In this document: positions 18,180-28,935 of the stretch, piece by piece
Layout: every line of letters starts with the position of its first letter
How positions within the stretch are numbered: position 1 is the first letter of the stretch
Source: JAGXRK01 sp963714415
Lineage (GTDB): Bacteria > Bacteroidota > Ignavibacteria > Ignavibacteriales > Ignavibacteriaceae
Direction of reading: 5' to 3'
Length of the DNA: 64,000 nucleotides
NCBI GenBank assembly: GCA_963714415.1
Contig: CAVQOL010000007.1
Coordinates: forward strand, 1-64,000
Notes under the pieces: model-generated
The model's input: only the letters and a program-made list of their open reading frames with translations
What the model was told of the DNA's origin: nothing
The model's database searches: none
Translations under genes and position numbers: made by a program

Positions 18180-21100
18180 TTATTCTTCACTCTTTTTCGG
18201 ATCCCAGGCAGCAAGTCTTTCATATTCTTTAAACCTGGTATTAACATCTTCCTGAGCTTCTTTAATTAATTCTGCTGCTTGCTTAGGATGCGACTTCGTT
18301 AACATTTTATATCTGGTTTCCATATAAGCGAAATCTTTAAATGGCATCTTCAATCCTTTTGAATCAAGTTTGAATGGATTCTTACCTTCATTTGCCAATT
18401 CAGGATTAAATCTAAATAACGGCCAGTAACCGGTATCAACGGCAGCTTTCTGATTGTTCATTGCGGTTGCCATATTAATTCCGTGCGCAATACAATGTGA
18501 GTATGCAATAATCAATGATGGACCGTCATAAGCTTCTGCTTCAAGGAATGCTCTCAAAGTATGTGCATCATTTGCGCCCATGGCAACTTTAGCAACGTAA
18601 ACATTTCCGTAAGTCATTGCCATCAAACCAAGATCTTTTTTAGCAGAAGGTTTACCAGCAGCAGCAAACTTAGCAACTGCTCCGCGCGGTGTTGCTTTGG
18701 AACATTGACCGCCTGTATTGGAATAAACTTCTGTATCAAGAACAAGAATATTTACATTTGCTCCTGATGCGAGCACATGATCTAATCCGCCGTAACCAAT
18801 ATCATAAGCCCAACCGTCACCACCCATAATCCAAACAGATTTTTTAACGAGATAATCCACTAAGCTCAACAATTGTTTCAGATCGTTAGACTTGCCATTA
18901 GTATCTGCTTTTAACAAATCTTCAACTTTTTTTCTTAGTGCATCTACTCTTTCTCTTTGTTCATAAATACCAGCTTCATCTTTTTGATTTGCATTTATCA
19001 ATGCATCAACAAGATCACTTCCTAATTTGTCAGCGTATTTTTTAAGTAATTCAATTGCCTGCGCATTATGTTTATTTATTGCTAATCTAAATCCATATCC
19101 GAACTCGGCATTATCTTCAAACAATGAGTTAGACCAAGCCGGTCCTCTTCCATCTTTGTTTGTTGCCCAGGGAGTTGTTGGTAAGTTACCGCCATAAATT
19201 GACGAACATCCTGTTGCATTTGCTATGATTGTTCTATCGCCAAAAAGCTGGCTTACTAATTTTACATAAGGAGTTTCACCGCAACCTGAGCAAGCACCGG
19301 AAAATTCAAATAAGGGCTCAAGAAATTGTGAGTCTTTAACTTTTGTGAGGGCAATTTTTCTTCTGTCAAGATCAGGAATGTTTAAGGAAGAAGTCCCAGT
19401 TTGCTCTTTCTGTTTCCCGAATAGGTAACTGTTCGGCCATATTAATTGCTTTAAGCTTGACTTCCTTCTTATTCTTTGCGGGACATACATCTACACAAAG
19501 CCCGCATCCGGTACAATCTTCAACAGCAACCTGAAGAGAATAAAGCATTCCTTCGCCGTAATCTTTTGCTTTGAATTTTGTGTACTTAAATGTTTCAGGA
19601 GCGTTAGCAATTAATTTTTCATCGTATACTTTTGCTCTTATAGTTGCATGCGGACAGACCATAACACACTTGTTACATTGGATACAAACTTCGGCATCCC
19701 AAACAGGAACTTCTAAAGCTATATTTCTCTTTTCCCACTTTGTTGTAGAAAGCGGATATGTTCCGTCGATCGGCATTTTGCTTACAGGAATAAGATCACC
19801 ATCACCCGCAATTATTCTTGCAGTAACTTCCTGAACAAAATCCGGTGCATTACCCGATACTGCAGGCTGCAACTGCAATTTGCTTGTGACTTTACCAGGA
19901 ACTTTTACTTCAAACAAGTTTGCTACTGTCTGATCAACAGCATCAAAATTCATCTGAACAATTTTATCACCTTTTGCGCCATACGTTTTCTTGATTGAAT
20001 CCTTTATCATTTCAATTGCTTCATTTTGCTGAAAGATATCCGATATAGCAAAAAAGCAAGTCTGCATTATTGTATTTATCCTGACACCCATTCCGGTTTC
20101 ATTTCCAACCTTGTAGGCATCAATAATATAAAACTTCATTTTCTTTTCAATCAGATCTTTCTGAACCTTCTCAGGTAATGAATCCCATACTTGCTCTTTT
20201 GAAACAACAGTGTTTAAGAGAAATGTGGCACCTTCATCGGCATCTTTAAGCATATCCATTTTTTCCAGAAATACCTGTTGATGACATGCAATGAATTTAG
20301 CTTTATTGATAAGATAAGTTGATTTAATTTCTTTGGGACCAAATCTTAAATGAGAAACAGTAACTGAACCGGATTTTTTAGAATCATAAACAAAATAACC
20401 CTGAGAATAATAATCCGTTCCTTCACCAATTATCTTAATCGAGTTTTTATTAGCACCGACTGTTCCGTCTGCACCCAGACCATAGAATTTACCGCGGAAT
20501 GTTTCTTTTGCTTCAACAGAGAAGTTAGGATCAAAATCAAGACTCGAGTTTGTAACGTCTTCAATTATTCCAACTGTAAAATGATTCTTTGGTTTTTCAA
20601 TGGATATATTATCAAAAACAGCTTTAACCATTGCCGGCGTGAATTCTTTTGATGAAAGACCATATCTGCCACCTACAATTTTAGGATACTCGAATGCTAA
20701 TTCGCCGTCCATAAATTTTTCTGATATTGCATTCACTACATCAAGATAAAGAGGTTCACCCAAAGCACCGGGTTCCTTTGTTCTGTCTAATACTGCAATA
20801 GATTTTACTGTTTTTGGTAGAGTATTAATGAAATGATCAAGTGAAAATGGCCTGTATAATCTTACTTTTATCAAACCTACTTTTTCGCCCTTCGAAACCA
20901 GATATTCAACTGTCTCCTCTGCGGCTTCACTTCCCGAACCCATCATTATAATTACTCTTTCAGCATCGGGTGCGCCATAATAATCAAACAAATTATATTT
21001 CCGTCCGACAAGTTTGGCAAATTTATCCATATACTTTTGAACGATTCCCGGACAAGCAATATAAAAAGGATTAACTGTTTCTCTTCCCTGGAAGTAAACA

Positions 21101-21768
21101 TCTGGATTTTGTGCAGTTCCTCTAATCACCGGTTTATCGGGACTTAAAGCTCTTTTTCTATGCGCGACTATGAGGTCTTCATCTAACATTGCACGCATAT
21201 CTTCCTTAGATAATTCTTCAATCTTCATTACCTCATGTGAAGTTCTGAAGCCGTCAAAGAAGTGAATAAATGGAATTCGTGCCTCAAGCGTTGCTGCCTG
21301 AGCTATCAAAGCAAAGTCCATAACTTCCTGAACAGAACCTGATGCTATTAAACCAAATCCGGTTGAACGTGTCGCCATTACATCGCTGTGATCGCCGAAT
21401 ATTGAAAGTGCCTGTGCAGCAATTGATCTGGCTGATACGTGAAATACTGTAGATGTTAATTCGCCTGCAATCTTGAACATATTTGGAATCATCAATAGCA
21501 AACCTTGTGAAGCCGTAAATGTTGTAGTTAGTGCACCAGTTTGTAATGCCCCGTGAACACTTCCTGAAGCACCGCCTTCACTTTGAAGTTCACTTACGGA
21601 AGGAATTAAATCCCAGATGTTTTTTTCATCAACAGCAGCCCATGCGTCACACCATTCACCCATATTTGAAGAAGGAGTAATGGGATAAATTGCTATTACT
21701 TCATTAGTATTATATGCCACATAAGCCGCAGCTTCGTTTCCATCTATTGTTACTTTTTTTCTTTCCAT
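18180..21768 (-). CDS. nifJ: Pyruvate:ferredoxin (flavodoxin) oxidoreductase, single-chain (one frameshift)
   Basis: Interconverts pyruvate plus CoA and acetyl-CoA plus CO2 with reduced ferredoxin, using thiamine diphosphate and three [4Fe-4S] clusters. Starting at the ATG 21768 (MERKKVTIDGNEAAAYV), the domains are: pyrimidine-binding domain (YPITPSSNMGEW); domain II/III; two-cluster ferredoxin domain (CIQCNKCVMVCP and CTGCGLCVDVCP, about residues 690–760); then the diphosphate-binding domain (SGACSGCGETPYVKL, ATGCSSIYGGNLP, GGDGWAYDIGYGG). The frame breaks at 19386–19387, where removing one base gives a continuous WDFFLNIPDLDRRK. Repaired length about 1195 residues is standard. An in-frame TTG/ATG extension to 21894 exists but adds non-homologous residues. 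Supports anaerobic or fermentative metabolism. Confidence 0.92.
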
Positions 21769-22060
21769 TTTTTTACCGTTTAGATTATATAAAAGTCGAG
21801 GTTGTTTTTCGTCCCAAGATTTTTCAATAACTATACCACGTAAATTAGTCAAAAAACGCAAGAAAGAGGGATTTTGGAGGTAGCTTATTGTCAATCACAG
21901 AAATATAACTAGCAGCTTTTCCCAATTCTAAGAATGAAATTTTTAATAGTTTAGGAGTATGCATTATTGAGGAATAAGAAATATTTGGCTTTTTTCTTGC
22001 AGAACTTTATATTCTAACTTAAATTAAATAAGAAACCTAATTAAAATTATAGGAGGTTCG

Positions 22061-22336
22061 ATGGATCAAATGAATTTTCAACCAAAACAGTACACTCCAA
22101 TGACTCTCGGTGATTGGTTAATTACTTTGCTTATTCAGGCAATTCCTTTGGTAGGATTTATTATGCTTTTTGTTTGGGCATTCGGAGGTGACGCTCATCC
22201 CAGCAAAAAAACCTGGGCACAAGCATCTCTCATTTTTGCCTTAATAATGATTGTATTGGTAATAATTTTCATCGGGGCAATTATTGCGATGTTTGGGTCA
22301 ATGTTTGGCAGTTATCCTCCTGAATTTGCCACTTAA
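22061..22336 (+). CDS. Small two-span membrane protein, unknown function
   Basis: 91 residues with AGGAGG placed 6 bases before the ATG. A polar N-terminus (NFQPKQYTPMTLGDW) precedes two hydrophobic helices (LITLLIQAIPLVGFIMLFVWAF and LIFALIMIVLVIIFIGAIIAMF) separated by the conserved-looking loop HPSKKTWAQA. That loop and the 'W.F.....P.RK.WA.A' pattern recall small membrane proteins of the TM2/DUF4870-like type, common in Bacteroidota. A candidate promoter, TTTG (21984–21987) N20 TATATTCT, lies 45 bp upstream. It is a single-gene unit with its own terminator. Function unknown. Confidence 0.75.
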   Translation: MDQMNFQPKQYTPMTLGDWLITLLIQAIPLVGFIMLFVWAFGGDAHPSKKTWAQASLIFALIMIVLVIIFIGAIIAMFGSMFGSYPPEFAT

Positions 22337-22357
22337 CACATTTTTGTTTCAAAAAAT

Positions 22358-22394
22358 AAATCGCTTTTCGAATTTTCCGGAAAGCGATTTTTTT
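22358..22394 (+). terminator. Rho-independent terminator
   Basis: Perfect 10-bp stem AAATCGCTTT/AAAGCGATTT with a 13-base loop and a seven-T tract. Confidence 0.85.
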
Positions 22395-22416
22395 ATTTAA
22401 ATATTGGAGATATATA

Positions 22417-24366
22417 ATGAAATCATTTCGAATAAAAATTTTCCTGCTTGTAATTTTCCTTCCAACTATTTTTCTTTTTAGCCAGGTTGAAAGAAAGGAA
22501 ATAGGCAATCTTGTTATTGAAAACATTCCTGATATTCCACAATCACTGAAGGATAAAATATTTCAATATCAAAATACACGATCGGCATCCTTTCAGGATT
22601 GGCTACATAATGATGAGGGAATTTTAATCTCAACCCGATTTGCAGAAACTTCTCAAATCCACAAACTAAAAAAACCCGGCGGTGCAAGAGAACAAATTAC
22701 GTTCTTTAATGAACCTGTTGGCGGTGCTTCACTTTGTCCGGATAAAAACAAAAACGTTTTTCTTTTCAGTAAGGACGTTGGCGGAGGAGAATTCTACCAA
22801 ATATTTTCATATGATTTAGATAACGGCAGCTATAAAATGTTAACCGATGGTAATTCCAGAAATGGTGGTGCAAACTGGAGCAATAAAGGAGACAAATTTT
22901 CTTTTTACAGCACAAAAAGAAATGGAACTGATTGGGATATTTATTTAGCTGATGTTAATGACCCTGAAAAGGCTGAGCTGGTTTTAAGTGAAGGTGGTGC
23001 CTGGTTTGCAGTTGATTGGTCACCGGATGATTCTAGATTACTTGTAGGCAAATATGTTTCAGCCAATGAAAATTACTATTACGTGCTGGATTTAAGCTCC
23101 AAAAAACTAAATCAAATAAATCCTTCTGAAGAAATAATTGCTTATGGCGGAGCTTTATTTTCCAAAGATGGAAAAGGGATTTTTATTACTTCAGATGAAA
23201 ACAGTGAGTTTCAGCGTTTAAGATATTACGATCTGCAAACTAAAAAGTTTACTTCGCTTACTAATGATATTAATTGGGATGTTGAATCAATGGCTCTTTC
23301 TGAGGATGGACAACTTCTTGCATTTACTGCTAACGAAGACGGACTGTCAAAACTTTATTTGCTTGAAACAAAAACTATGAATTACAATGAAGTTCCCGGA
23401 ATTCCAGTTGGACAAGTTTACGGTCTGTCGTTTCATCCAACGGGCGATAAACTCGCAATAGTTATAAACACTCCGCAAACTCCCGGTGATGTATTTGTAA
23501 TGAATCTCAAAACCAATTTGCCTGAACGATGGACTTACAGCGAAGTCGGCGGACTGAACACTGAAAAATTTCTTATTCCCGAGTTAATCCGTTATAATAC
23601 CTTTGATGAAGTTAACGGTAAACCACGGACGATTCCTGCTTTTGTATACAAACCAAAAGGCAAGGGACCTTTCCCGGTTTTAATTGATATTCACGGTGGA
23701 CCGGAAGGACAAGCGCAGCCTTATTTCAATCCTCTTATTCAGTACTATGCTAATGAAATGGGTATAGCTGTTATTGAACCAAATGTGCGCGGTTCATCTG
23801 GTTACGGAAAATCATATCTACAATTAGACAATGGTTTTAAACGTGAAGAATCGGTGCAGGATATTGGTAAGCTGTTAGATTGGATTGCCGAGCAACCGGA
23901 ACTTGATGCAAAACATGTTGCTGTAACGGGTGGATCTTATGGCGGCTATATGGTGCTTTCTTCAATGACGCACTTTAATGACAAGTTAAAATGCGCCGTT
24001 GATATTGTCGGAATTAGCAACTTTGTTACGTTTTTGGAAAACACACAGGATTACAGAAGAGATTTAAGAAGAGTTGAATACGGCGATGAAAGAGATCCTG
24101 ATATGAGGCAATTTTTAAATAAAATCTCTCCTACAACCAATGCACATAAAATAACAAAACCGCTTTTTGTTGTTCAAGGCTTGAACGATCCGCGCGTACC
24201 TTACACAGAAGCAGAACAGATTGTTGATATTGTTAGAAAGAATGCCGGTGAAGTTTGGTATCTTCTAGCAAAAGATGAAGGACACGGCTTCAGAAAGAAA
24301 AGCAATCGTGATTTTTATATTCACTCCGAAGTTATGTTTTTAGAAAAGTATCTATTAGAAAGATAA
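22417..24366 (+). CDS. Exported S9-family serine peptidase (prolyl oligopeptidase type)
   Basis: 649 residues. A signal peptide (KIFLLVIFLPTIFLFSQ) is followed by a seven-bladed beta-propeller region with TolB/WD40-like strands (GGANWSNKGDKFSFYSTKRN, WFAVDWSPDDSRLLVGKY; residues ~60–385) and an alpha/beta-hydrolase domain (~390–649). The catalytic triad is visible: Ser in GGSYGGYM (about 510), Asp in LNDPRVP (about 590) and His in DEGHGF (about 625). The oxyanion region IHGGPEGQAQP is typical of the dipeptidyl-peptidase/acylaminoacyl-peptidase branch. It acts in the periplasm on short peptides. Transcribed alone, flanked by terminators. Confidence 0.88.
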   Translation: MKSFRIKIFLLVIFLPTIFLFSQVERKEIGNLVIENIPDIPQSLKDKIFQYQNTRSASFQDWLHNDEGILISTRFAETSQIHKLKKPGGAREQITFFNEPVGGASLCPDKNKNVFLFSKDVGGGEFYQIFSYDLDNGSYKMLTDGNSRNGGANWSNKGDKFSFYSTKRNGTDWDIYLADVNDPEKAELVLSEGGAWFAVDWSPDDSRLLVGKYVSANENYYYVLDLSSKKLNQINPSEEIIAYGGALFSKDGKGIFITSDENSEFQRLRYYDLQTKKFTSLTNDINWDVESMALSEDGQLLAFTANEDGLSKLYLLETKTMNYNEVPGIPVGQVYGLSFHPTGDKLAIVINTPQTPGDVFVMNLKTNLPERWTYSEVGGLNTEKFLIPELIRYNTFDEVNGKPRTIPAFVYKPKGKGPFPVLIDIHGGPEGQAQPYFNPLIQYYANEMGIAVIEPNVRGSSGYGKSYLQLDNGFKREESVQDIGKLLDWIAEQPELDAKHVAVTGGSYGGYMVLSSMTHFNDKLKCAVDIVGISNFVTFLENTQDYRRDLRRVEYGDERDPDMRQFLNKISPTTNAHKITKPLFVVQGLNDPRVPYTEAEQIVDIVRKNAGEVWYLLAKDEGHGFRKKSNRDFYIHSEVMFLEKYLLER

Positions 24367-24376
24367 TTTTAGCTTT

Positions 24377-24411
24377 ATGGCTGTTGCGTTAATCGTGGCA
24401 GCCATTTTTTT
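24377..24411 (+). terminator. Rho-independent terminator
   Basis: 7-bp stem ATGGCTG/CAGCCAT with a 15-base loop and a seven-T run, 11 bp after the S9 peptidase stop codon. Confidence 0.85.
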
Positions 24412-24431
24412 CTTCAGTAAACACTTTTTCA

Positions 24432-24463
24432 TTTACATAATCCCCAACTAATTCTTAACTTTG
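24432..24463 (+). promoter_or_regulatory. Bacteroidota-type promoter for hemL
   Basis: TTTA (24432–24435), 20 bases, then TAACTTTG (24456–24463), an exact TAnnTTTG -7 box. It lies 45 bp upstream of the hemL ATG. Confidence 0.5.
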
Positions 24464-24508
24464 CTCCAAAGTTTATAAGGCATTAAACCAAAAGAGAATT
24501 TTTAATTT

Positions 24509-25798
24509 ATGAACACTAATAAAAGCAAAGCGTTATTTGAGCGAGCTAAGAAATTTATTCCCGGCGGAGTTAATTCACCGGTTAGAGCATTCAAATCCGT
24601 TGGCGGTGATCCTTTATTTATAACCCGCGGTGAAGGATCAAAAATGATTGATGCAGACGGCAATACGTTTATCGATTACATCGGAAGTTGGGGCCCCCAT
24701 TTGTTTGGACATAATCCTCCTTTCATTAAAGAAGCTTTGCTCAATGCTATTGAAGACGGGACAAGCTTCGGCGCACCTACAGAAATGGAAATTAAAATGG
24801 CTGAACTTATTACACAGCTTGTTCCATCGGTTGAAATGGTCAGAATGGTTAACAGCGGAACAGAAGCTACAATGAGTGCTGTCCGTGCAGCAAGAGGTTT
24901 TACAGGCAGAGAAAAATTCATAAAGTTTGAAGGATGCTATCACGGTCACGCAGATTACTTTTTAATAAAAGCCGGATCAGGTGCTCTTACTCTTGGTGTT
25001 CCTACAAGTCCCGGTGTTACAAGCGGCAACGCCGCCGATACTCTTTTGGCAGATTACAACGATATTAATTCAATTAAAAAATTAGTTCACGCTAACAAAG
25101 ATAAGATTGCTGCAATCATTATCGAGCCCATTGCCGGCAATATGGGTGTTGTAAGTGCCAGTGGTGATTTCCTTAAAGAATTAAGAGCTATATGCAATGA
25201 AGAGAATATTGTTTTAATATTTGACGAAGTAATGACGGGATTCAGAGTTGCTGCGGGTGGCGCACAGGAAATTTTGGGAATTAAGCCCGACCTTTCTACG
25301 TTTGGTAAAATTATAGGCGGTGGATTGCCTGTCGGCGCTTTCGGCGGCAAGAGAGAAATTATGGAAAGAATTGCTCCAAGCGGACCGGTTTATCAGGCTG
25401 GAACTTTAAGTGGTAATCCTCTTGCAATGTCTGCTGGATATGCTGCGCTGAATCACATTAAAAAACATCCTGAAATTTATGTTCAACTTGAGAAGAAATC
25501 TGTTTATCTTGAAAAGGGATTTAAGAAAAATCTCGATACGGTTGGAAAGAATTATGCAATGAACCGTGTAGGTTCAATGATGTGTATGTTCTTTACAGAA
25601 GAAAAAGTTGATGACTTTAAAAGTGCTGTTAAATCAGATACCGTTCTTTACGGAAAATTCTTTCACGAAATGCTGAGGCGAGGAATTTATCTTGCACCTG
25701 CACAATTTGAAGCGATGTTCATTTCAACCGTTCACAGCAAAGAAGATCTTGACAAGACTATTGATGCCCATAAAAAATCTTTAGGGGCAATCTTATAA
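24509..25798 (+). CDS. hemL: Glutamate-1-semialdehyde 2,1-aminomutase
   Basis: PLP enzyme converting glutamate-1-semialdehyde to 5-aminolevulinate, the second step of C5-pathway heme synthesis. 429 residues, full length. Family marks include FIPGGVNSPVRAF at the start, MVNSGTEATMSAVRAAR, FEGCYHGHAD, LIFDEVMTGFR and the PLP-lysine region STFGKIIGGGLPVGAFGG (Lys about 266). It sits apart from the hemA–hemC–hemD–hemE cluster at 58–64 kb but completes the same route; with HemA it forms the glutamate-based entry. It has its own -7 box upstream and is followed after 42 bp by the subtilase gene. Confidence 0.95.
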   Translation: MNTNKSKALFERAKKFIPGGVNSPVRAFKSVGGDPLFITRGEGSKMIDADGNTFIDYIGSWGPHLFGHNPPFIKEALLNAIEDGTSFGAPTEMEIKMAELITQLVPSVEMVRMVNSGTEATMSAVRAARGFTGREKFIKFEGCYHGHADYFLIKAGSGALTLGVPTSPGVTSGNAADTLLADYNDINSIKKLVHANKDKIAAIIIEPIAGNMGVVSASGDFLKELRAICNEENIVLIFDEVMTGFRVAAGGAQEILGIKPDLSTFGKIIGGGLPVGAFGGKREIMERIAPSGPVYQAGTLSGNPLAMSAGYAALNHIKKHPEIYVQLEKKSVYLEKGFKKNLDTVGKNYAMNRVGSMMCMFFTEEKVDDFKSAVKSDTVLYGKFFHEMLRRGIYLAPAQFEAMFISTVHSKEDLDKTIDAHKKSLGAIL

Positions 25799-25840
25799 AA
25801 AGTTTTAAATAAAATTTTATTTTATCAAAAAGGATAAGTA

Positions 25841-28727
25841 ATGAAAAATAATAATTCCGTTTTTCGTCTAAGTATTATTATAGCTTTTGTATCTATAATA
25901 TTATTCGGCTTTTATCCAGGCAGCAATACTGGCTTAAAGGTAATTGAAAAAGGAAATGTTAAATATCTTTCCAATACAATTATAGTAAAGCTGAATCAAC
26001 CTTTGGCTGTTTCGGGAGATAGAAGAGTTGAATTACCTTCTTCTCTTTCAAATAAAATGTCAGTCTTCGGTATAAGAAGTTCCAAAGCAGTATTTCCGAA
26101 TAAAACTTTTGAAACAAATTCCAGCTTAGGAAGAATTGTCGTAATGGAATATGATTCTGGTGCTGATCCTTTCTTTGTCGCATCTAAAATTAAAAACGAT
26201 AAAGATGTTGAATGGGCTGAACCAAAATTTGTTTATGAAATTTTTTACACTCCAAATGATCCGAGCTATCCAGCTCAGCAATATGGTCTTACCAAAATTC
26301 AAGCTGATCTTGCGTGGGATATAAGCAAAGGTGACACAAATGTTATAATTGGAATTGTTGATACCGGTGTTGATTGGGATCATCCTGATCTTGCGGCAAA
26401 TATTTGGATGAACTGGGATGAAATTCCCGCTAACGGAATTGACGATGATGGAAATGGTTTTGTTGACGATATAAGAGGCTGGGATTTTGGCGGATTAACC
26501 GGTACACCAGATAATAATCCGATGGAAGATAGATCCGATCATGGAACACACGTCGCAGGCATTTCATCTGCCGTAACTGATAATGGCGTTGGTGTTGCCT
26601 CAATAGGTTTTAATTCTAAAATAATGGCTGTAAAAACCACACAAGATGATTATCGAAGCTCGACCGGACCATATATTGTTTATGGATATGAAGGGATTAC
26701 TTATGCAGCAGATAACGGTTGTCAAGTGATCAATTGCAGCTGGGGCGGCGGGGGTTATTCAATGTTTGCTCAAACAGTAATTGATTATGCATTATCAAAA
26801 GGATCGCTTGTGGTGGCTGCTGCAGGTAACGACAATAGTATTGAAAATCATTATCCCGCAGCTTATAACGGAGTTTTTTCTGTTGCATCTACAACTTCTA
26901 CGGATACGAGATCAAGTTTTTCGAATTACGGAAGATATATTGATGTATCCGCTCCTGGTTCAAGCATTTATGATACCTGGCAGAATGATACATATGCAAC
27001 TTTAAGTGGAACATCAATGGCCTCTCCGCTTGTAGCTGGTTTAGCAGCATTAACAGTTGCCCAATTTCCATCATATAATCCTGTTCAGATTGGTCAGCAA
27101 ATACGAGTCAATTCAGATAATATAAACGCAATCAATCAAAACTATATTGATCTTCTGGGATATGGAAGAATTAATGCTTATAAAACTTTATCTAATATAA
27201 ACTCGAAATCTGTTCGCGCAATTGAAGTAATATTCAGCGATGAGTTACCCGGTGGCAATGACGACGGTATTTTTCAACCGAACGAAACCATAAGTGTTGG
27301 TGTTAAATTTGTTAATTACTTAGACCCAACTGCTTCGCTAAGTATAGATCTTGAAAAGAAGAATAATTATTCTACTCCAATTAACAGTTCTTTCAGTGCA
27401 GGCAGCAAAGCTACTTTGGAAGAATTTGATAATTACTCAAACAAATTCACCTTTACAGTTGCCAATAATGTTCCGCAGAATACAGAATTGTATTTCGAGC
27501 TGAGATATACCGATGGAACATATAGCGACTTTCAGTGGATAAGTATTATTGCCAACCCTACTTATGCAACACAATTCGGTAATGATGTTGACAATGACAA
27601 TTACAAGCAAAGGAACAATGGGTTTTAATGATTATCCCAATAATACTCAGGGAATGGGTTTCACATATCAAGATGGCAGCAACTTGTTATTTGAAGGAGC
27701 ATTAATCCTTGGAACTTCAGCCACCAATATCTCTGATGCTGCAAGAGGGTCAAATCAAAGTGTTCAGAATAATGATTTTTCTGTGGTGCAGCCTTTTGTT
27801 CTATCCATCCCGGGTTCAATAGCTGATATTCAGGGATCTTCTATATTTAATGATAATAATGCAGGCGCTTCTAAAATTGGAGTGACAGCATATTTAACCT
27901 CATACACATTCGCTGCTGAAGCTGATAAAAATTACATAATACTTGATTACAGATTCGTTAACACAAACAGTGTCACCATAGACAATCTTTTTACTGCATT
28001 GTTTTTTGATTGGGATTTTGCTGACTCCGGAAGTGATATTGCTGAATGGGATGATATAAACAAATATGGCTACGTTTATAGAAGTGGTGGAAGTCCCGAT
28101 AATTATGTTGGTATTGCATTAATCTCTTCTGATAGCTATGGTTATTATGCAATTCAGAATGACGGTACTGGGGGTACTTTCAGCATTTATGACGGCTTTA
28201 CCGATTCTGAAAAATGGTTGTCAATTTCAAATGGTATCGGAAATTCTACGGCAGGTCCGGCAGATATTTCTCACGTTGTCTCAGGCGGGCCATATTCTAT
28301 ACCGGCAAATGATACAATCAGAGTTGCCTTTGCCGTTTTATCTGCAGAGAATAAAGCTGCTCTTGATGTTGCTGTATCAGCAGCAAGAAATAAATTTCAA
28401 TTTATTGTAACAGACGTAAATGATAATGATATATTAAATCCAATCAGCTTTAATCTGGAACAGAACTATCCAAATCCATTTAATCCTTCAACTGTTATAA
28501 AATACAGTATCCCCAATGCGGATAATGTAACATTGAAGATTTATGATGTTCTTGGTAAAGAGATTTACACGCTTGTAAATGAATATCAGAATGCGGGTTA
28601 TTACGAATTAAAATTCGATGCTGCTAACCTGCCTGCCGGTAGGCAGGGTCTAGCAAGCGGAATTTATTTGTATAAATTAAAAGCAGGTAATTTTACTTTA
28701 ACCAGGAAAATGCTTCTTATTAAGTAA
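25841..28727 (+). CDS. Secreted subtilisin-like protease with type IX sorting domain (one frameshift)
   Basis: An S8 serine protease exported by Sec and then across the outer membrane by the type IX system. Order: hydrophobic signal; inhibitor-like propeptide (residues ~40–130); catalytic domain with Asp in GIVDTGVDWDHPD (174), His in DHGTHVAGI (about 234) and Ser in GTSMASPLVAGL (about 390); beta-rich middle; and a C-terminal sorting domain beginning FNLEQNYPNPFNPST and ending TRKMLLIK. The first frame stops at 27628, and the downstream half is in another frame. Removing one T at 27588–27589 gives NDVTMTITSKGTMGFN. Repaired length about 960 residues. A palindromic repeat is embedded in the sorting domain (see 28628). 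Confidence 0.88.
28628..28647. repeat. 20-bp near-palindrome inserted in the sorting-domain coding sequence
   Basis: CCTGCCTGCC faces GGTAGGCAGG with a single mismatch. In frame it encodes LPAGRQG inside an otherwise standard sorting-domain segment AANL–ASGIYLYKL. Related GGCAGG seeds occur in intergenic repeats at 7420 and 48750. Confidence 0.75.
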
Positions 28728-28935
28728 GGAATGTGAAATTAAGTTTATGTTATAAAAACAATGAGGGGGAAACAAATATTGAAAATAATAGGCGTGGTGA
28801 CTGGCATTACAGAGTCTACAAGAACAAATATTATTGTTTCTACTATTTAATTTTTTTTATAAATGTAGTTTATCGGTAATTCAACTACGCCTTATTTTTC
28901 TTAGATGTTAGAGTTATTTGTAAAATTACTACGAT

